A stretch of DNA of 64,000 bases, from contig JALUTY010000122.1 in NCBI GenBank assembly GCA_027021615.1, forward strand, positions 62,001 to 126,000. Reading direction: 5' to 3'. This DNA comes from a bacterium (lineage in GTDB: Bacteria; Desulfobacterota; Deferrisomatia; Deferrisomatales; Deferrisomataceae). Shown one piece after another: positions 41,221-50,564 of this stretch. Each line of letters opens with the position of its first letter. The stretch's first letter is position 1. The notes beneath the pieces were generated by a model. That model was not told the origin of the DNA, made no database searches, and saw nothing but the letters and a program-made list of their open reading frames with translations. The translations under genes were made by a program, and so were the position numbers.

Positions 41221-42222
41221 CTACCAACGAATCAGGGCGGCGCCGAAGGTGAACCCGGCGCCGAACGCGTCGAGCAGCACCCGGTGGCCGGGGCGGATCT
41301 TTCCCCCCCGCACCATCTCGTCGAGGGCGATCGGCACCGAGGCAGCCGATGTGTTGCCGTACCGGTGCACGTTCACGTAGACCCGCTCCTCAGGGACTTT
41401 GAGGCGCAGCCGCACCGCGTCGATGATCCGGCGGTTTGCCTGGTGGGGAACGAACCAGTCCACCTGGTCTCCGTTCACCCCGGCCGCCTCCAGGACCTCC
41501 TCGGCCACCTGGTGGAGGGTGCGCACCGCCACCTTGAACACCTCGTTGCCCTGCATCTTCACGTAATGGAGGCCCTGGGCCAGGCTCTCGGCGCTGGCCG
41601 GGTGGCGAGAGCCGCCCCCGGGCATGTGAAGCAGGGGCCAGTAGGACCCGTCCGCGGCCATGCGCGTGGCCAGCACACCCCGCTCGGGGTCATGGGTGGG
41701 GCCGAACACCGTCGCGCCGGCCCCGTCCCCGAACAGCACGCACGTGGAGCGGTCGTCCCAGTCCACGATACGGCTCAGGGTCTCGGCCCCCACGGCCAGC
41801 ACGTACCGGGCGTTACCTGCGCGGATGAAGCTCTCGGCCACCGACAAGGCGTAAAGGAACCCCGTGCATCCTGCGCTCAGGTCGAAGGCCATCTGGCCCC
41901 GGGTTCCGAGCCTCTCCTGCAGCAGGCACGCTGTGGCCGGGAACCCGAGGGCCGGGGTGACCGTGCCCACCAGGATGAGGTCGAGGTCATCGGGGTGGAG
42001 GTCCGCGGCCTCCAGGGCCTGGCGGGCCGCTTCCTCGCACAGGTCACAGGTGTCGATGGGGGGGGCGGCGATCCGGCGCTCCCGGATGCCGGTTCGGGTA
42101 CGGATCCACTCGTCGCTGGTGTCGACCCGGGCCTCGAGGTCCACATTGGTCACCACCGTGTCCGGAAGACAGCGGCCGGTGCCCAGGACCCGAGCCCGCG
42201 GCGGGTGCCTGCGTTCCGTCAC
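41221..42222 (-). CDS. fabH: 3-oxoacyl-ACP synthase III
   Basis: This 333-residue enzyme starts fatty acid chains from acetyl-CoA (or branched acyl-CoA) and malonyl-ACP. The catalytic Cys is in DLSAGCTGFLYAL, His in WFVPHQANRRI and Asn in YGNTSAASVPIAL. The GTG start overlaps the plsX stop as GTGA. Confidence 0.96.
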   Translation of the reverse strand: MTERRHPPRARVLGTGRCLPDTVVTNVDLEARVDTSDEWIRTRTGIRERRIAAPPIDTCDLCEEAARQALEAADLHPDDLDLILVGTVTPALGFPATACLLQERLGTRGQMAFDLSAGCTGFLYALSVAESFIRAGNARYVLAVGAETLSRIVDWDDRSTCVLFGDGAGATVFGPTHDPERGVLATRMAADGSYWPLLHMPGGGSRHPASAESLAQGLHYVKMQGNEVFKVAVRTLHQVAEEVLEAAGVNGDQVDWFVPHQANRRIIDAVRLRLKVPEERVYVNVHRYGNTSAASVPIALDEMVRGGKIRPGHRVLLDAFGAGFTFGAALIRW

Positions 42223-43319
42223 TGCGTCGGTTCCTCGCTCTCGTCGTGCTCCCGGGTTTCACGCCGCGGGTGCACGAGCTTGTCCTTCAGACTGGCCCAG
42301 AACCGTCCCTTCGCCCCGGCCCCCAGGTCGTGGCTACGCTCGAGCATCCGCATCAGGTGGAGGTTGACCCGCCGCTCGGCAAAGTCCCGGGCCACCCGGA
42401 TGGCGTTGCGGACGGCGCGGGCGTCCGAGGAGCCGTGGGCCACGATGCCCACCCCGTTGACGCCCAGCAGCGGAGCCCCGCCCACCTCGGCGTAGTCCAT
42501 GCGCTCCCGGAGCCTCTGGAACGCCCGGCGGGCAAGCACGTACCCCAGCCGCGGACCCAGGCCCCGGCTGAGCTCCTCACGGAGCATCTGGCCCACGGCT
42601 TTGGCGAGCCCCTCCGAACTCTTGAGCACGGCGTTGCCGGTGAACCCGTCGCACACTACCACGTCGGCTCCGCCGTTGAACACCTCCCGGCCCTCCACGT
42701 ATCCCAGGTAACTGAACTTGGCGTGCTTGAGGGCCTGGTGGGCCGCGCGCGTGGCGTCGGTGCCCTTGGTCTCCTCCTCCCCGTTGGAAAGGAGCCCCAC
42801 CCGGGGCCGCTCGATCCCGAGCACCAGGCGTGCGAACACCTCCCCCATGAAGGCGAACTGGACCAGGTGGACCGGCTTGCAGGCCACGTTGGCCCCCACG
42901 TCCAGGAGCACGGTGGCCCCGGCCAGGGAGGGCAGCACGGCGGCGATAGCCGGCCGGTCCACGCCGGGAAGACGGCGCAGCACCATCATGGCCAGGGCCA
43001 TGGCCGCCCCGGAGTTGCCGGCGCTCACCACTGCTCTGGCCTCGCCCGCCTTCACGAGCTCGAAGGCGACCCGCAGCGATGAGTCCTTCTTGCGGCGTAC
43101 GGCCACCGAGGGGCTTTCGTGCATGCCCACGGCTTCGGAGGCGTGCTTGATGGACAGAGGGAGGCCGTCGGTCTTGTGGCGCTCCAGGTGCTGGAGAACG
43201 ATCTCCCGGTCGCCGACCAGGATCACGTGCATGCCCAGATCCCGGGCGGCCCACACGGCCCCTTCGATCACCGCCTCGGGGGCGTGGTCGCCCCCCATGG
43301 CATCAACGGCGATGCGCAT
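42219..43319 (-). CDS. plsX: Phosphate acyltransferase PlsX
   Basis: This 366-residue enzyme makes acyl-phosphate from acyl-ACP for phospholipid synthesis. It begins MRIAVDAMGGDHAPEAVIEGA and contains the conserved VSAGNSGAAMALAMM and VCDGFTGNAVLKSSEG. The C-terminus is slightly extended and charged. It sits between rpmF and fabH, as in most bacteria. Confidence 0.96.
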   Translation of the reverse strand: MRIAVDAMGGDHAPEAVIEGAVWAARDLGMHVILVGDREIVLQHLERHKTDGLPLSIKHASEAVGMHESPSVAVRRKKDSSLRVAFELVKAGEARAVVSAGNSGAAMALAMMVLRRLPGVDRPAIAAVLPSLAGATVLLDVGANVACKPVHLVQFAFMGEVFARLVLGIERPRVGLLSNGEEETKGTDATRAAHQALKHAKFSYLGYVEGREVFNGGADVVVCDGFTGNAVLKSSEGLAKAVGQMLREELSRGLGPRLGYVLARRAFQRLRERMDYAEVGGAPLLGVNGVGIVAHGSSDARAVRNAIRVARDFAERRVNLHLMRMLERSHDLGAGAKGRFWASLKDKLVHPRRETREHDESEEPTQ

Positions 43320-43388
43320 GGGGCGCCGTTAACTCGGAGGATTCATGCGCACTTGCCGGTGCAGCAAAAGGCATCATGAATCATCCAG

Positions 43389-43577
43389 CTAGAACTCCTC
43401 TTCTTCCTGGGGCAGGACCTCACGGCCTTTGTAGGTGCCACAGGCCAGGCATGCCCGATGGGGGGGCTTGGGCTCGAGGCACCGGGGGCAGGTATCCAGG
43501 TTTGGGACGCCCAGCGCCAGGTGGGACCGGCGCTTTCGCTTCCGGGCCAGGGAGTGACGTTTTCGGGGTACGGCCAT
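43389..43577 (-). CDS. rpmF: 50S ribosomal protein L32
   Basis: This 62-residue basic protein has the L32 start MAVPRKRHSLARKRKRRSH and a zinc-binding four-cysteine form (CPRC ... CLACG, then YKGREVL). It begins at the ATG at 43577. It lies between yceD and plsX, the standard arrangement. Confidence 0.97.
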   Translation of the reverse strand: MAVPRKRHSLARKRKRRSHLALGVPNLDTCPRCLEPKPPHRACLACGTYKGREVLPQEEEEF

Positions 43578-43627
43578 GGCTGGATTCTCCTGTGTCGTTA
43601 CGTCGGATCGTTTTGACGGATCGGGGG

Positions 43628-44179
43628 TCAACTGGCCCGGGAGGGCATCCATCGGGCCAGGGCCGCGAGTCGGGGATCGGGGGTCTGAGCGCGGCAGTCG
43701 CACGGGGCCCGGTTGCGGTCGGTGCCGCACACGGGGCACAGCCCTCGACAGTCCGGGTGGCAGACCGGATGGTCCGGCAAGGCCAGGAGCACCTGCTCCA
43801 CCGCGATGCCGGCCACGTCCACGGTGTCCCCGGGCAGGGCCTCGACCTCCATATCCTCCGGACGGAGCTCATGTTCTCCGGGCGTGGCGTCGATATCCGT
43901 GACATAGGTGAGGTGAAACGCCTCGGTCACGGCGCGTTCGTGCCCCTCCAGACACCGTACGCAGGTGCACCGCACCACGGCCCGCACCTCGCCGGTGACG
44001 AACACGTCACCCCCCGAGCGCAGCACCCGGGTGTTTCCCTCCGGCCCGGAGACCCAATCCACCCGGGGCCACCCCCGGTCACGGGCTATGGCGTCGGCCT
44101 GCTCCGAGCGCAGGTCAAAGGAGGCCGACCACCCTTCGGAGGGGATTCGGTCGACAGCGATGACGAGCTCTGGGGCCAC
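43628..44179 (-). CDS. yceD: DUF177 (YceD-like) protein
   Basis: This 183-residue protein belongs to the DUF177 family, whose gene precedes rpmF in many bacteria and whose members have been linked to 23S rRNA or L32 biogenesis. It shows the cysteine motif RCTCVRCLEGHERAV and a C-terminal zinc-like cluster (CRGLCPVCGTDRNRAPCDC). The GTG at 44179 has a perfect AGGAGG site 6 nt upstream, and a GTG six codons earlier would include that site in the coding sequence. It is the first gene of the long fab-rib operon. Confidence 0.9.
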   Translation of the reverse strand: MAPELVIAVDRIPSEGWSASFDLRSEQADAIARDRGWPRVDWVSGPEGNTRVLRSGGDVFVTGEVRAVVRCTCVRCLEGHERAVTEAFHLTYVTDIDATPGEHELRPEDMEVEALPGDTVDVAGIAVEQVLLALPDHPVCHPDCRGLCPVCGTDRNRAPCDCRAQTPDPRLAALARWMPSRAS

Positions 44180-44209
44180 TCTCAACCTCCTAGGCACAAT
44201 AAGCGGCCC

Positions 44210-44237
44210 ATTATAGCGGTGGGGGGGGCTGGGTCAA
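44210..44237 (-). promoter_or_regulatory. Promoter of the yceD-rpmF-plsX-fab operon
   Basis: On the minus strand TTGACC (44237-44232) and a perfect TATAAT (44215-44210) are 16 bp apart, 31 bp before the yceD start codon. Confidence 0.8.
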
Positions 44238-44278
44238 GGATCTTTTGGCAACGGTGAGCCGGCCACCCGGGGGGCCGC

Positions 44279-44307
44279 TTGTCCGCAGCAGGGCGAGCCC
44301 CTATACT
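44279..44307 (+). promoter_or_regulatory. Putative promoter of the TPR-protein gene
   Basis: TTGTCC (44279-44284) and TATACT (44302-44307) are separated by 17 bp. It is divergent from the fab operon promoter and 100 bp before the start codon. Confidence 0.6.
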
Positions 44308-44407
44308 TCGCCAGGTGTTTGCCGGGGCGGCGACTCGTTTCGCGAGACATCCGGGCGATCGCCGCGTGTTTCCGTCCGGGTTCCCGGGCCAGGTGGAGAG
44401 GGTTGCC

Positions 44408-45781
44408 ATGCGGTGGTGCGTTGCGGTTGCGTTCGCCTGTGTGCTCAGCGTGGGTGTGGGGGCGGCCCAGCCCCCCCCGGAGGCGGTGCTCCGCAAGGAG
44501 GCCGGCAACTACTATCTGAAGCAGCGTGTCTATGAGAAGGCTCGGGACGAGTACCTGGCGTCGCTGCGGATGGCCCCGGACTACGCCGACGCCCACTACA
44601 ACCTAGGGGTCGTATACTTCTTCCGGCTTCGTGACTACCCCCGGGCGCTGTACCACTTCGTGCGTTACGCCCAGCTGCGGCCCGAGGCCTCGGACTTGGA
44701 CCAGGTAAGGGAGCTGGTGTTCCAAGCGCTCGAGAGGATCGAGGCGACGGAACGCGAGGCGTACCTCCGGGCGCTGGACCGGGGAACCATTGAGGCGATC
44801 GAGACCTTTCTGCAGGAGCACCCGGACACCGTGTACCGGCCCGATGCGGAGCGCAAGCTGGAGATCCTCCGGCGGTACGAGGAGGAGCGCGAGCGCTGGC
44901 AGGGGGAGGTGGGAGCGGCGTACCAGCAGGCCCTGGCCCGGGGAACGCCGGAGGCCATGGATGCGTTTTTGAGCCGGTACCCCGACGTTCCCCAGGCGGG
45001 GGAGGCGCGTCGGCTCCTGGACCTGTGGGCGAAGGAACAGGCAGCCGAGTCCGAGGCTTTCCAGAAGGCCGTGGCCGAGGGGACCCTGGCCGCCTTGGAG
45101 CGGTTTCTGAAGGCCCACCCCCAGGGTCGATATGCCCTGGAGGCCCAGCGCCGTATCGATCACCTGGCGGCTGCTGAGAAGGCGTTCCGGATCGCCAAGA
45201 AGTCCCGCTCGATCCCGGGGCTGGAGGCCTTCCTCGAGACCTACGGGGACACGCCCCACCAGGCTGAGGCCCGGCAGCTGCTGGAGGAGCTCCGCGCCGA
45301 AGCGAACCGGGTCGAGCAGACGGCGCCGGCGCCTGCCCCGGCGGCCGACGCCGAGGAGACGGCCCGCCGGGCCCGGGAGGAGGTGCTTCGGGCCCAGGCC
45401 GACCAGGCCTGGGCCGAGGCCGAGGCCGCGGACACGGCCGAGGCCTATGAGGCGTTCCGGGCCGCCTACCCGGACCATCCCATGGCCGAGGAGGCCCGGC
45501 GCCGTGCCGCGGTGCTTCGGGAGAACGACGGAGCGGAGGCCGAGGCGGCGCAGGGAGTTCCCCAGGCAACGGTGGAGGAGGACTGGCGCAGGACCCGGCG
45601 GGAGGACACGGCCGAGGCCTACCGGGCGTTTCTCAAGGCCCACCCGGAGGGCGAGGAGGCCGAGGCCGCCCGCAAACGGCTCGAGGAGCTGGAGGCCCGC
45701 ATCCACGAGGCTGAGAAGAGCCTGCCCCGCGAGAAGCGCAAGGCCTTGGAGCGGTATCGGAAGATGCTCGAAGGGCAGTGA
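44408..45781 (+). CDS. Exported TPR-repeat protein with a long Glu/Ala/Arg-rich helical region
   Basis: This 457-residue protein has a signal peptide (residues 1-20), then two or three TPR units (NYYLKQRVYEKARDEYLASLRMAPDYADAHYNLGVVYF). Four or five related repeats of about 45-60 residues follow, each built around AxxxGTxEAxxxFLxxxPDxxxxxEAxRxLxxL (examples at ALDRGTIEAIETFLQEHP, ALARGTPEAMDAFLSRYP, AVAEGTLAALERFLKAHP). The second half is acidic and coiled-coil-like. It probably mediates protein contacts in the periplasm. I do not recognise a specific function. Confidence 0.75.
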   Translation: MRWCVAVAFACVLSVGVGAAQPPPEAVLRKEAGNYYLKQRVYEKARDEYLASLRMAPDYADAHYNLGVVYFFRLRDYPRALYHFVRYAQLRPEASDLDQVRELVFQALERIEATEREAYLRALDRGTIEAIETFLQEHPDTVYRPDAERKLEILRRYEEERERWQGEVGAAYQQALARGTPEAMDAFLSRYPDVPQAGEARRLLDLWAKEQAAESEAFQKAVAEGTLAALERFLKAHPQGRYALEAQRRIDHLAAAEKAFRIAKKSRSIPGLEAFLETYGDTPHQAEARQLLEELRAEANRVEQTAPAPAPAADAEETARRAREEVLRAQADQAWAEAEAADTAEAYEAFRAAYPDHPMAEEARRRAAVLRENDGAEAEAAQGVPQATVEEDWRRTRREDTAEAYRAFLKAHPEGEEAEAARKRLEELEARIHEAEKSLPREKRKALERYRKMLEGQ

Positions 45782-45829
45782 GGGGCTCCCCAGGAACGTC
45801 CGCTGGGAGGCCGGGTGACCGGGTGCGAC

Positions 45830-46964
45830 CTACCCCTCGCGTGGCCGGGGCCCGGCAGGGGGGGACTCGACGGTGCCCGCGGCCCGAAGCAGGTAGGCCT
45901 CCATGAACGGGTCCAGATTGCCGTCCAGGACCCGGTCCACGTCCCCCTCCTCCAGGCCGGTGCGGTGGTCCTTGATCTTCCGGTAGGGCTGGAGGATGTA
46001 CGAACGGATCTGGCTGCCCCAGGCGATCTCTCGCTTCTCGCTCATCTGGGCCTCCAGTTCCTCCTCGCGCTTGCGGCGCTCCAGGTCGAGCAGGCGGGCC
46101 TTCAGCACGCGCATCGCGTTGGACCGGTTCTTGTGCTGGCTGCGCTCGCTCTGGCAGGTGACCACGATGCCGGTGGGAAGGTGGGTGATTCGCACGGCCG
46201 ACTCGGTCCGGTTCACGTGCTGGCCGCCGGCACCGCTCGCCCGGAACACGTCCACCCTCAAGTCTTTCTCGTCGATCTCCACCGCCACGTCCTCTTCGGC
46301 CTCGGGGTACACGCTCACCGAGGCGAACGAGGTGTGACGGCGAGCCTGTGCGTCGAAGGGGCTGATCCGAACGAGACGGTGGACCCCTTCCTCTGCCTTC
46401 AGGTACCCGTAGGCGTAAGGGCCTGACACCGTGAACGTGACGTTCTTGATGCCGGCCTCCTCCCCGGGCAGCTCGTCCACGATCTCCACCTCGAACCCGT
46501 GCTTCTCCGCCCACCGCAGGTACATCCGCAGGAGCATCTGGGCCCAGTCCTGGGCCTCGGTGCCGCCGGCGCCCGCGTTGATGGCCACGATGGCGTCGCC
46601 GGGGTCGTGGGGGCCGCCGAGCATGGTGCGCAGCTCCATCTCACGCACCCCCCGGGCCACGGTCTCCAGGTGCTCCTCGGCCTCGCGCACGAGCTCCTCG
46701 TCGCCCTCCTCCTCTCCCAGCTCCCAGGCAAGCCGACAGTCCTCCAGCCGGGCCTCGAGGTGCTTCCAGGCCTCCACCTCTGCCGTCAGCCGCTCGCGCT
46801 CCTTGCCCTGCCGGGCGGCCGCTTCCGGGTCGTCCCAGAAGTCGGGCCGGGCCATCAGGGCGTCGAGCTCGGCAATGCGCTTCTCCTTGGCCGCGAGGTC
46901 AAAGGTGCCTCCATAGCTCGGTGAGGCGGCGGTGCAGGTCGTTGAGACGCTCTGACTCGACCAT
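45830..46964 (-). CDS. prfB: Peptide chain release factor 2, with programmed +1 frameshift
   Basis: RF2 reads UGA and UAA stop codons. The ATG at 46964 opens 21 codons ending CTT, followed by an in-frame TGA (46901-46899). Reading continues after a +1 shift at CTTTGAC to give about 377 residues. The shifted frame carries the stop-recognition motif SPF (ISPFDAQARRHTSF) and the catalytic GGQ (ASGAGGQHVNRTESAVRI). The coding sequence is therefore 46964-46902 joined to 46900-45830. It follows lnt, as in related bacteria. Confidence 0.95.
46898..46912 (-). promoter_or_regulatory. RF2 programmed frameshift site
   Basis: Minus strand GGAGG-CAC-CTTTGAC: the Shine-Dalgarno-like GGAGG (46912-46908) lies 3 nt before the slippery CTT-T and in-frame TGA-C, the classical RF2 autoregulatory arrangement. 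Confidence 0.95.
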
Positions 46965-47010
46965 TGAAGAGTTCCTCCGTCGGGAAGACACGCGTGGATA
47001 CGGCGGGCAC

Positions 47011-48552
47011 TCAGGTTCGGGGGGCCCGCCGGGGGCCGCGAAGGATAGCAAAAACGGACAGAGCGGCCAAGGCAAGGGAGGCCGGCGAGATCCACGGCCG
47101 CACTGCAGCCTGGGGCGTGGGACCGGCCGACGGCAGCTCCACCTCGGCCACGAACGCGTCCCGGGCGCCCAACACCGTGGTCGTCAGCGGCCGTCCCCGC
47201 CGATCGAACACCGCGCTCACCCCGGTGTTGGCGGCCCGAACCAAGGGCAGCCCCGTCTCGGCGGCTCGGAGGGCTGCAAAGGCCAGATGCTGGTAGGGTG
47301 CGGGGGTCTGCCCGAACCATGCGTCGTTGGTGACCACCACGAGCAGGCGGGCTCCCTGCTCGGCGTGCCGGGCCGCGGGCCCAGGGAAGATTCCTTCGAA
47401 GCAGATCAAGGGGCCCAACGTGGGAAGGCCCGGGCTCGACAGGGGGATTGCCCCGGGACCTGGCGAGAAGTCACCCGCCCCTTCCACCATCTTCTTCAGA
47501 AAGGGGAGGTAGCGCCCGAAGGGCACGTACTCGCCGAAGGGCACCAGGTGGACCTTGTCGTAGCGACCCGCCCAAGTGCCGGAGGGAGTGAGGAGGAACA
47601 CGCTGTTGCGGTACTCCATGCGGCCGCCCACCCGTTCGTAACCCGGGGCTCCGAACAGGAGCCAGGCGCCCGTTCTTCGGGCCAGGGTCAGGAGCCGGGA
47701 GGCCTCTGGACCGCTGTCCTGCACGTTCAGGGGGACGGCCGTCTCGGGCCAGACCACCAGTTTCGGCCGGCGGGGTCCAAGGTCCAGGGTGAGGCGCTCG
47801 TAGATGTCGAGGGTGATCCGGCGGTAGGCCCGGTCCCACTTCTGGGCCTGGTCGATGTTCCCCTGTACCACCCCCACCCGCAGGGTGGCGTCGGCCGGCT
47901 GCAGAGGGGAAGGGGCCAGGGCGAGTCCGGCCCAGGCGAGCGCAGCGGCCGCCGGCACCGCGAGCACCCGTACCGACACGTCCCCCCGGGCCAGGAGCCA
48001 GGCCGGCGCTACGGCCAGACCCACCCCGACCAGCCGGATCCCGTCGGCCCCCACCCACGGCGCCAGGCGCAGGGCCAGGGGCTGGTTCCACAGGGCCTGG
48101 GCCACGTCGCCCCACGGGAAGCCGGTGAGGGCCCACCCGCGAACGCCTTCGAGACCGGTCCATACGAAGGGGGCCAGGGCCAGGGCCAGGCCGGGGTTCT
48201 TCCGCCCGACGGCCGAGCAGACCCATCCGCACGCCCCGGGGTACAGGGCCAGGTAGGCGGCCAGGAGGGCCACGCACCCCACGGCCGCCGGCCAGGGCAG
48301 GCCGCCGTACCGGGCTACCGTGGGGGCGATCCACCACAGGAGCGCCCCGAAAAAGCCGAGCCCCTGGATCCACCCCAGCAGGAACCCCCGGCGGGCCTCG
48401 CACCGTATGGCCAGGGCCCAGAGGGGGGCCGGTAGGACCGGGGCCAGAGGGCCGAGGACCGCCGGGGGAAACGCGGCCACCGCTACCAGGGCGCCCCAGG
48501 CCCCCAAGGCCCAGGGCCCGGGATCACGCCACCTCGACCCGGTTCCGGCCAT
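47011..48552 (-). CDS. lnt: Apolipoprotein N-acyltransferase
   Basis: This 513-residue inner-membrane enzyme adds the third acyl chain to lipoproteins. Several hydrophobic segments in the first 190 residues precede a nitrilase-like domain, with Glu in VVWPETAVPLN, Lys in YDKVHLVPFGEYVPFG and Cys in LICFEGIFP. It is followed by prfB after about 46 bp. Its start overlaps the end of the upstream REC-GGDEF gene by 29 bp. Confidence 0.93.
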   Translation of the reverse strand: MAGTGSRWRDPGPWALGAWGALVAVAAFPPAVLGPLAPVLPAPLWALAIRCEARRGFLLGWIQGLGFFGALLWWIAPTVARYGGLPWPAAVGCVALLAAYLALYPGACGWVCSAVGRKNPGLALALAPFVWTGLEGVRGWALTGFPWGDVAQALWNQPLALRLAPWVGADGIRLVGVGLAVAPAWLLARGDVSVRVLAVPAAAALAWAGLALAPSPLQPADATLRVGVVQGNIDQAQKWDRAYRRITLDIYERLTLDLGPRRPKLVVWPETAVPLNVQDSGPEASRLLTLARRTGAWLLFGAPGYERVGGRMEYRNSVFLLTPSGTWAGRYDKVHLVPFGEYVPFGRYLPFLKKMVEGAGDFSPGPGAIPLSSPGLPTLGPLICFEGIFPGPAARHAEQGARLLVVVTNDAWFGQTPAPYQHLAFAALRAAETGLPLVRAANTGVSAVFDRRGRPLTTTVLGARDAFVAEVELPSAGPTPQAAVRPWISPASLALAALSVFAILRGPRRAPRT

Positions 48553-49507
48553 TGGCCTTGGCGCGGTAAAGGGCCTCGTCCGCGGCCCGCAGCAGTTCGT
48601 CCGGGGAGCGCTCCTTCTCGCCAGGGAGATAGTCGGCCACCCCCATGCTCACGGTGACAGGGATGCGGCGGTCCCCGCCGATGGGCACGGGCTCGCCGGC
48701 GATCCGGTTGCGCAGCCGTTCGGCGATGGTGAGGGCGAGGCTCGCGTCGGTCTTGGGAAGGAGGAGCACGAACTCCTCCCCGCCATACCGGGCCACCAGG
48801 TCCTCTCCGCGTACCGCGTCCTTGAGGATCTCCACGAGCTGCACCAGCACCCGGTCCCCGGCCGGATGGCCGTAGGTGTCGTTGATCCGCTTGAACCGGT
48901 CCAGGTCGATCATGACGCAGGCCAGGGGCTCTCCGTGGCGCGCCGCCCGGGCGTACTCGGCCTTGAGGCGCTCCTGAAAATGCCGGTGGTTGTAAGCTTT
49001 AGTGAGGCCGTCGGTCACCGACAGAAGCCGCAGCTCCTGGTTGGCCGCATCCAACTGCCGGGTGAGGGCCTCGAGCTGCTGGTTTTTTGCCTCGAGCTCC
49101 AGGTTCTGCTGGGACAACCGTTTCTGCAGGGCCCGGATCCGCAGCAGGCTTCGAACCCGCGCCACCAGCTCCACGTTGTCGAAGGGCTTGGAGATGTAGT
49201 CGTCGGCCCCCGCGTCCAGGCCCCGGGCCAGGTCCTCCACGTCGCCCTTGGCCGTGAGCATGAGGATCGGAATGTAGTCGTCGGCTCCCTCCCGGCGCCG
49301 CAGCTCCCGGCACACCTCGTACCCGTCCATCTCGGGCATCATCACGTCGAGCAGAACCAGGTCCGGGGTGCACTCTTGGACGCGCTCCAGGGCCTCCCTC
49401 CCGTTCTGCGCCTCCCGGATGCGATACCCCTGGGCCCGGAGCACGTCCGACACCATGGCCCGGACGATGCGGCTGTCGTCCACCACAAGGAGCTCAGGCG
49501 CTTCCAT
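48524..49507 (-). CDS. WspR/PleD-like response regulator diguanylate cyclase
   Basis: This 327-residue protein has a receiver domain (Asp-54 in LVLLDVMMPEMDGYEV, Lys in YISKPF), a coiled-coil linker (about 125-160) and a GGDEF domain with active site RYGGEEFVLLLP. The RxxD inhibitory-site motif (RGED) lies five residues before the active site. It would make c-di-GMP when phosphorylated. It is the last gene of the chemosensory cassette, overlapping cheB by 14 bp, which matches the WspR position in wsp operons. Confidence 0.9.
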   Translation of the reverse strand: MEAPELLVVDDSRIVRAMVSDVLRAQGYRIREAQNGREALERVQECTPDLVLLDVMMPEMDGYEVCRELRRREGADDYIPILMLTAKGDVEDLARGLDAGADDYISKPFDNVELVARVRSLLRIRALQKRLSQQNLELEAKNQQLEALTRQLDAANQELRLLSVTDGLTKAYNHRHFQERLKAEYARAARHGEPLACVMIDLDRFKRINDTYGHPAGDRVLVQLVEILKDAVRGEDLVARYGGEEFVLLLPKTDASLALTIAERLRNRIAGEPVPIGGDRRIPVTVSMGVADYLPGEKERSPDELLRAADEALYRAKANGRNRVEVA

Positions 49508-50564
49508 CGGTCACCCCTGCGGGCTTGGGGTCGCGGTCCAGGGCCTCCAAGATCTCCCGGGCCATGTCGTCGAGGCCCACCACCCGGGTGGCCGCCCCGA
49601 CGTCGATGGCTGCCTTGGGCATGCCGTAGATCACCGACGACTCCTCGTCCTGCACCAACACCTTGCCCCCGGCCCGACGCAGGGCCAGGGCACCCTGGGC
49701 GCCGTCCCGGCCCATACCGGTGAGCACCACTCCCACGGCCCGGGGGCCGTACTCCCGGGCCACCGACTCGAACAGGACGTCGGCCGACGGCCGGCATGCG
49801 TTCACCGGCGGACCTTCCCGGGGCACGGCCCGGCCGGCCCGTACCCCCAGGTGGGTTCCGTCGGCCGCCAGGTACACCGTGCCCGGCTCCATGTGGACCG
49901 GCCCCTCCACCACCCGGATCGAGTGACCGGTCTCCCGCTCGAGCCACCCCGCAAAACCGCGGGTGAACCCAAGACTGATATGCTGCACCAGAACCAGCGG
50001 GCAGGGAAAGGGGCGGGGAAGGTCATGGAGCAGCCGTTGGACCGTGCGCGGCCCGCCAGTGCTGGCGGCCAGGGCCAAGAGCCGATCCGGTCGGACCGAG
50101 ATCGGGGAGCCGCGGGCCGGCCGGCGCGCGGCCGGGACGCCGCTGGCCCAGCCCCGGCGGCGGGCTACCCGGGCGTAGAGCTTGATCCGGGAGCGCAGAT
50201 CCTCGGCCACCGTGGCATAGGTGTCAGGAGCCGCCGATGCGTCGGGCTTGGGTAGGGCCTCGAACGCACCAGCCCGCACCGCCCGGAACGCGCTCTGGAC
50301 CTCGCCGGGGTTCACGGTGGCGCTTAGGATGATCACGGGCGTGGGGCACCGTGCCATGATCCGCTCCACCGCCTCCAGACCGCCCATGACCGGCATCTGC
50401 ACGTCCATGATAACCACGTCGGGCCGCAGGGCCTCGCACCGCTCCACGGCCTCGAGGCCGTTCTCGGCCTCGGCCACCACCTCGAGCTCAGGGTCAGCCT
50501 CCAACAGGTCCCGGAGCACCGTGCGCACCAGGCGGGAGTCGTCCACCAGTAACAGCCGGATCAA
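49494..50564 (-). CDS. cheB: Chemotaxis methylesterase CheB (WspF-like)
   Basis: This 356-residue protein has a receiver domain (Asp-54 in VVIMDVQMPVMGG) and a methylesterase domain with catalytic residues in ALAASTGGPRTVQ, LVLVQHIS and VVLTGMGRDGAQG. It demethylates or deamidates the chemoreceptor for adaptation. Its start overlaps the cheA stop by ATGA. Confidence 0.94.
   Translation of the reverse strand: MIRLLLVDDSRLVRTVLRDLLEADPELEVVAEAENGLEAVERCEALRPDVVIMDVQMPVMGGLEAVERIMARCPTPVIILSATVNPGEVQSAFRAVRAGAFEALPKPDASAAPDTYATVAEDLRSRIKLYARVARRRGWASGVPAARRPARGSPISVRPDRLLALAASTGGPRTVQRLLHDLPRPFPCPLVLVQHISLGFTRGFAGWLERETGHSIRVVEGPVHMEPGTVYLAADGTHLGVRAGRAVPREGPPVNACRPSADVLFESVAREYGPRAVGVVLTGMGRDGAQGALALRRAGGKVLVQDEESSVIYGMPKAAIDVGAATRVVGLDDMAREILEALDRDPKPAGVTDGSA

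Noticed and set aside
46898..46964. prfB as a pseudogene because of the early in-frame TGA
   Set aside because: The TGA lies in a canonical programmed frameshift context and the downstream frame is intact.
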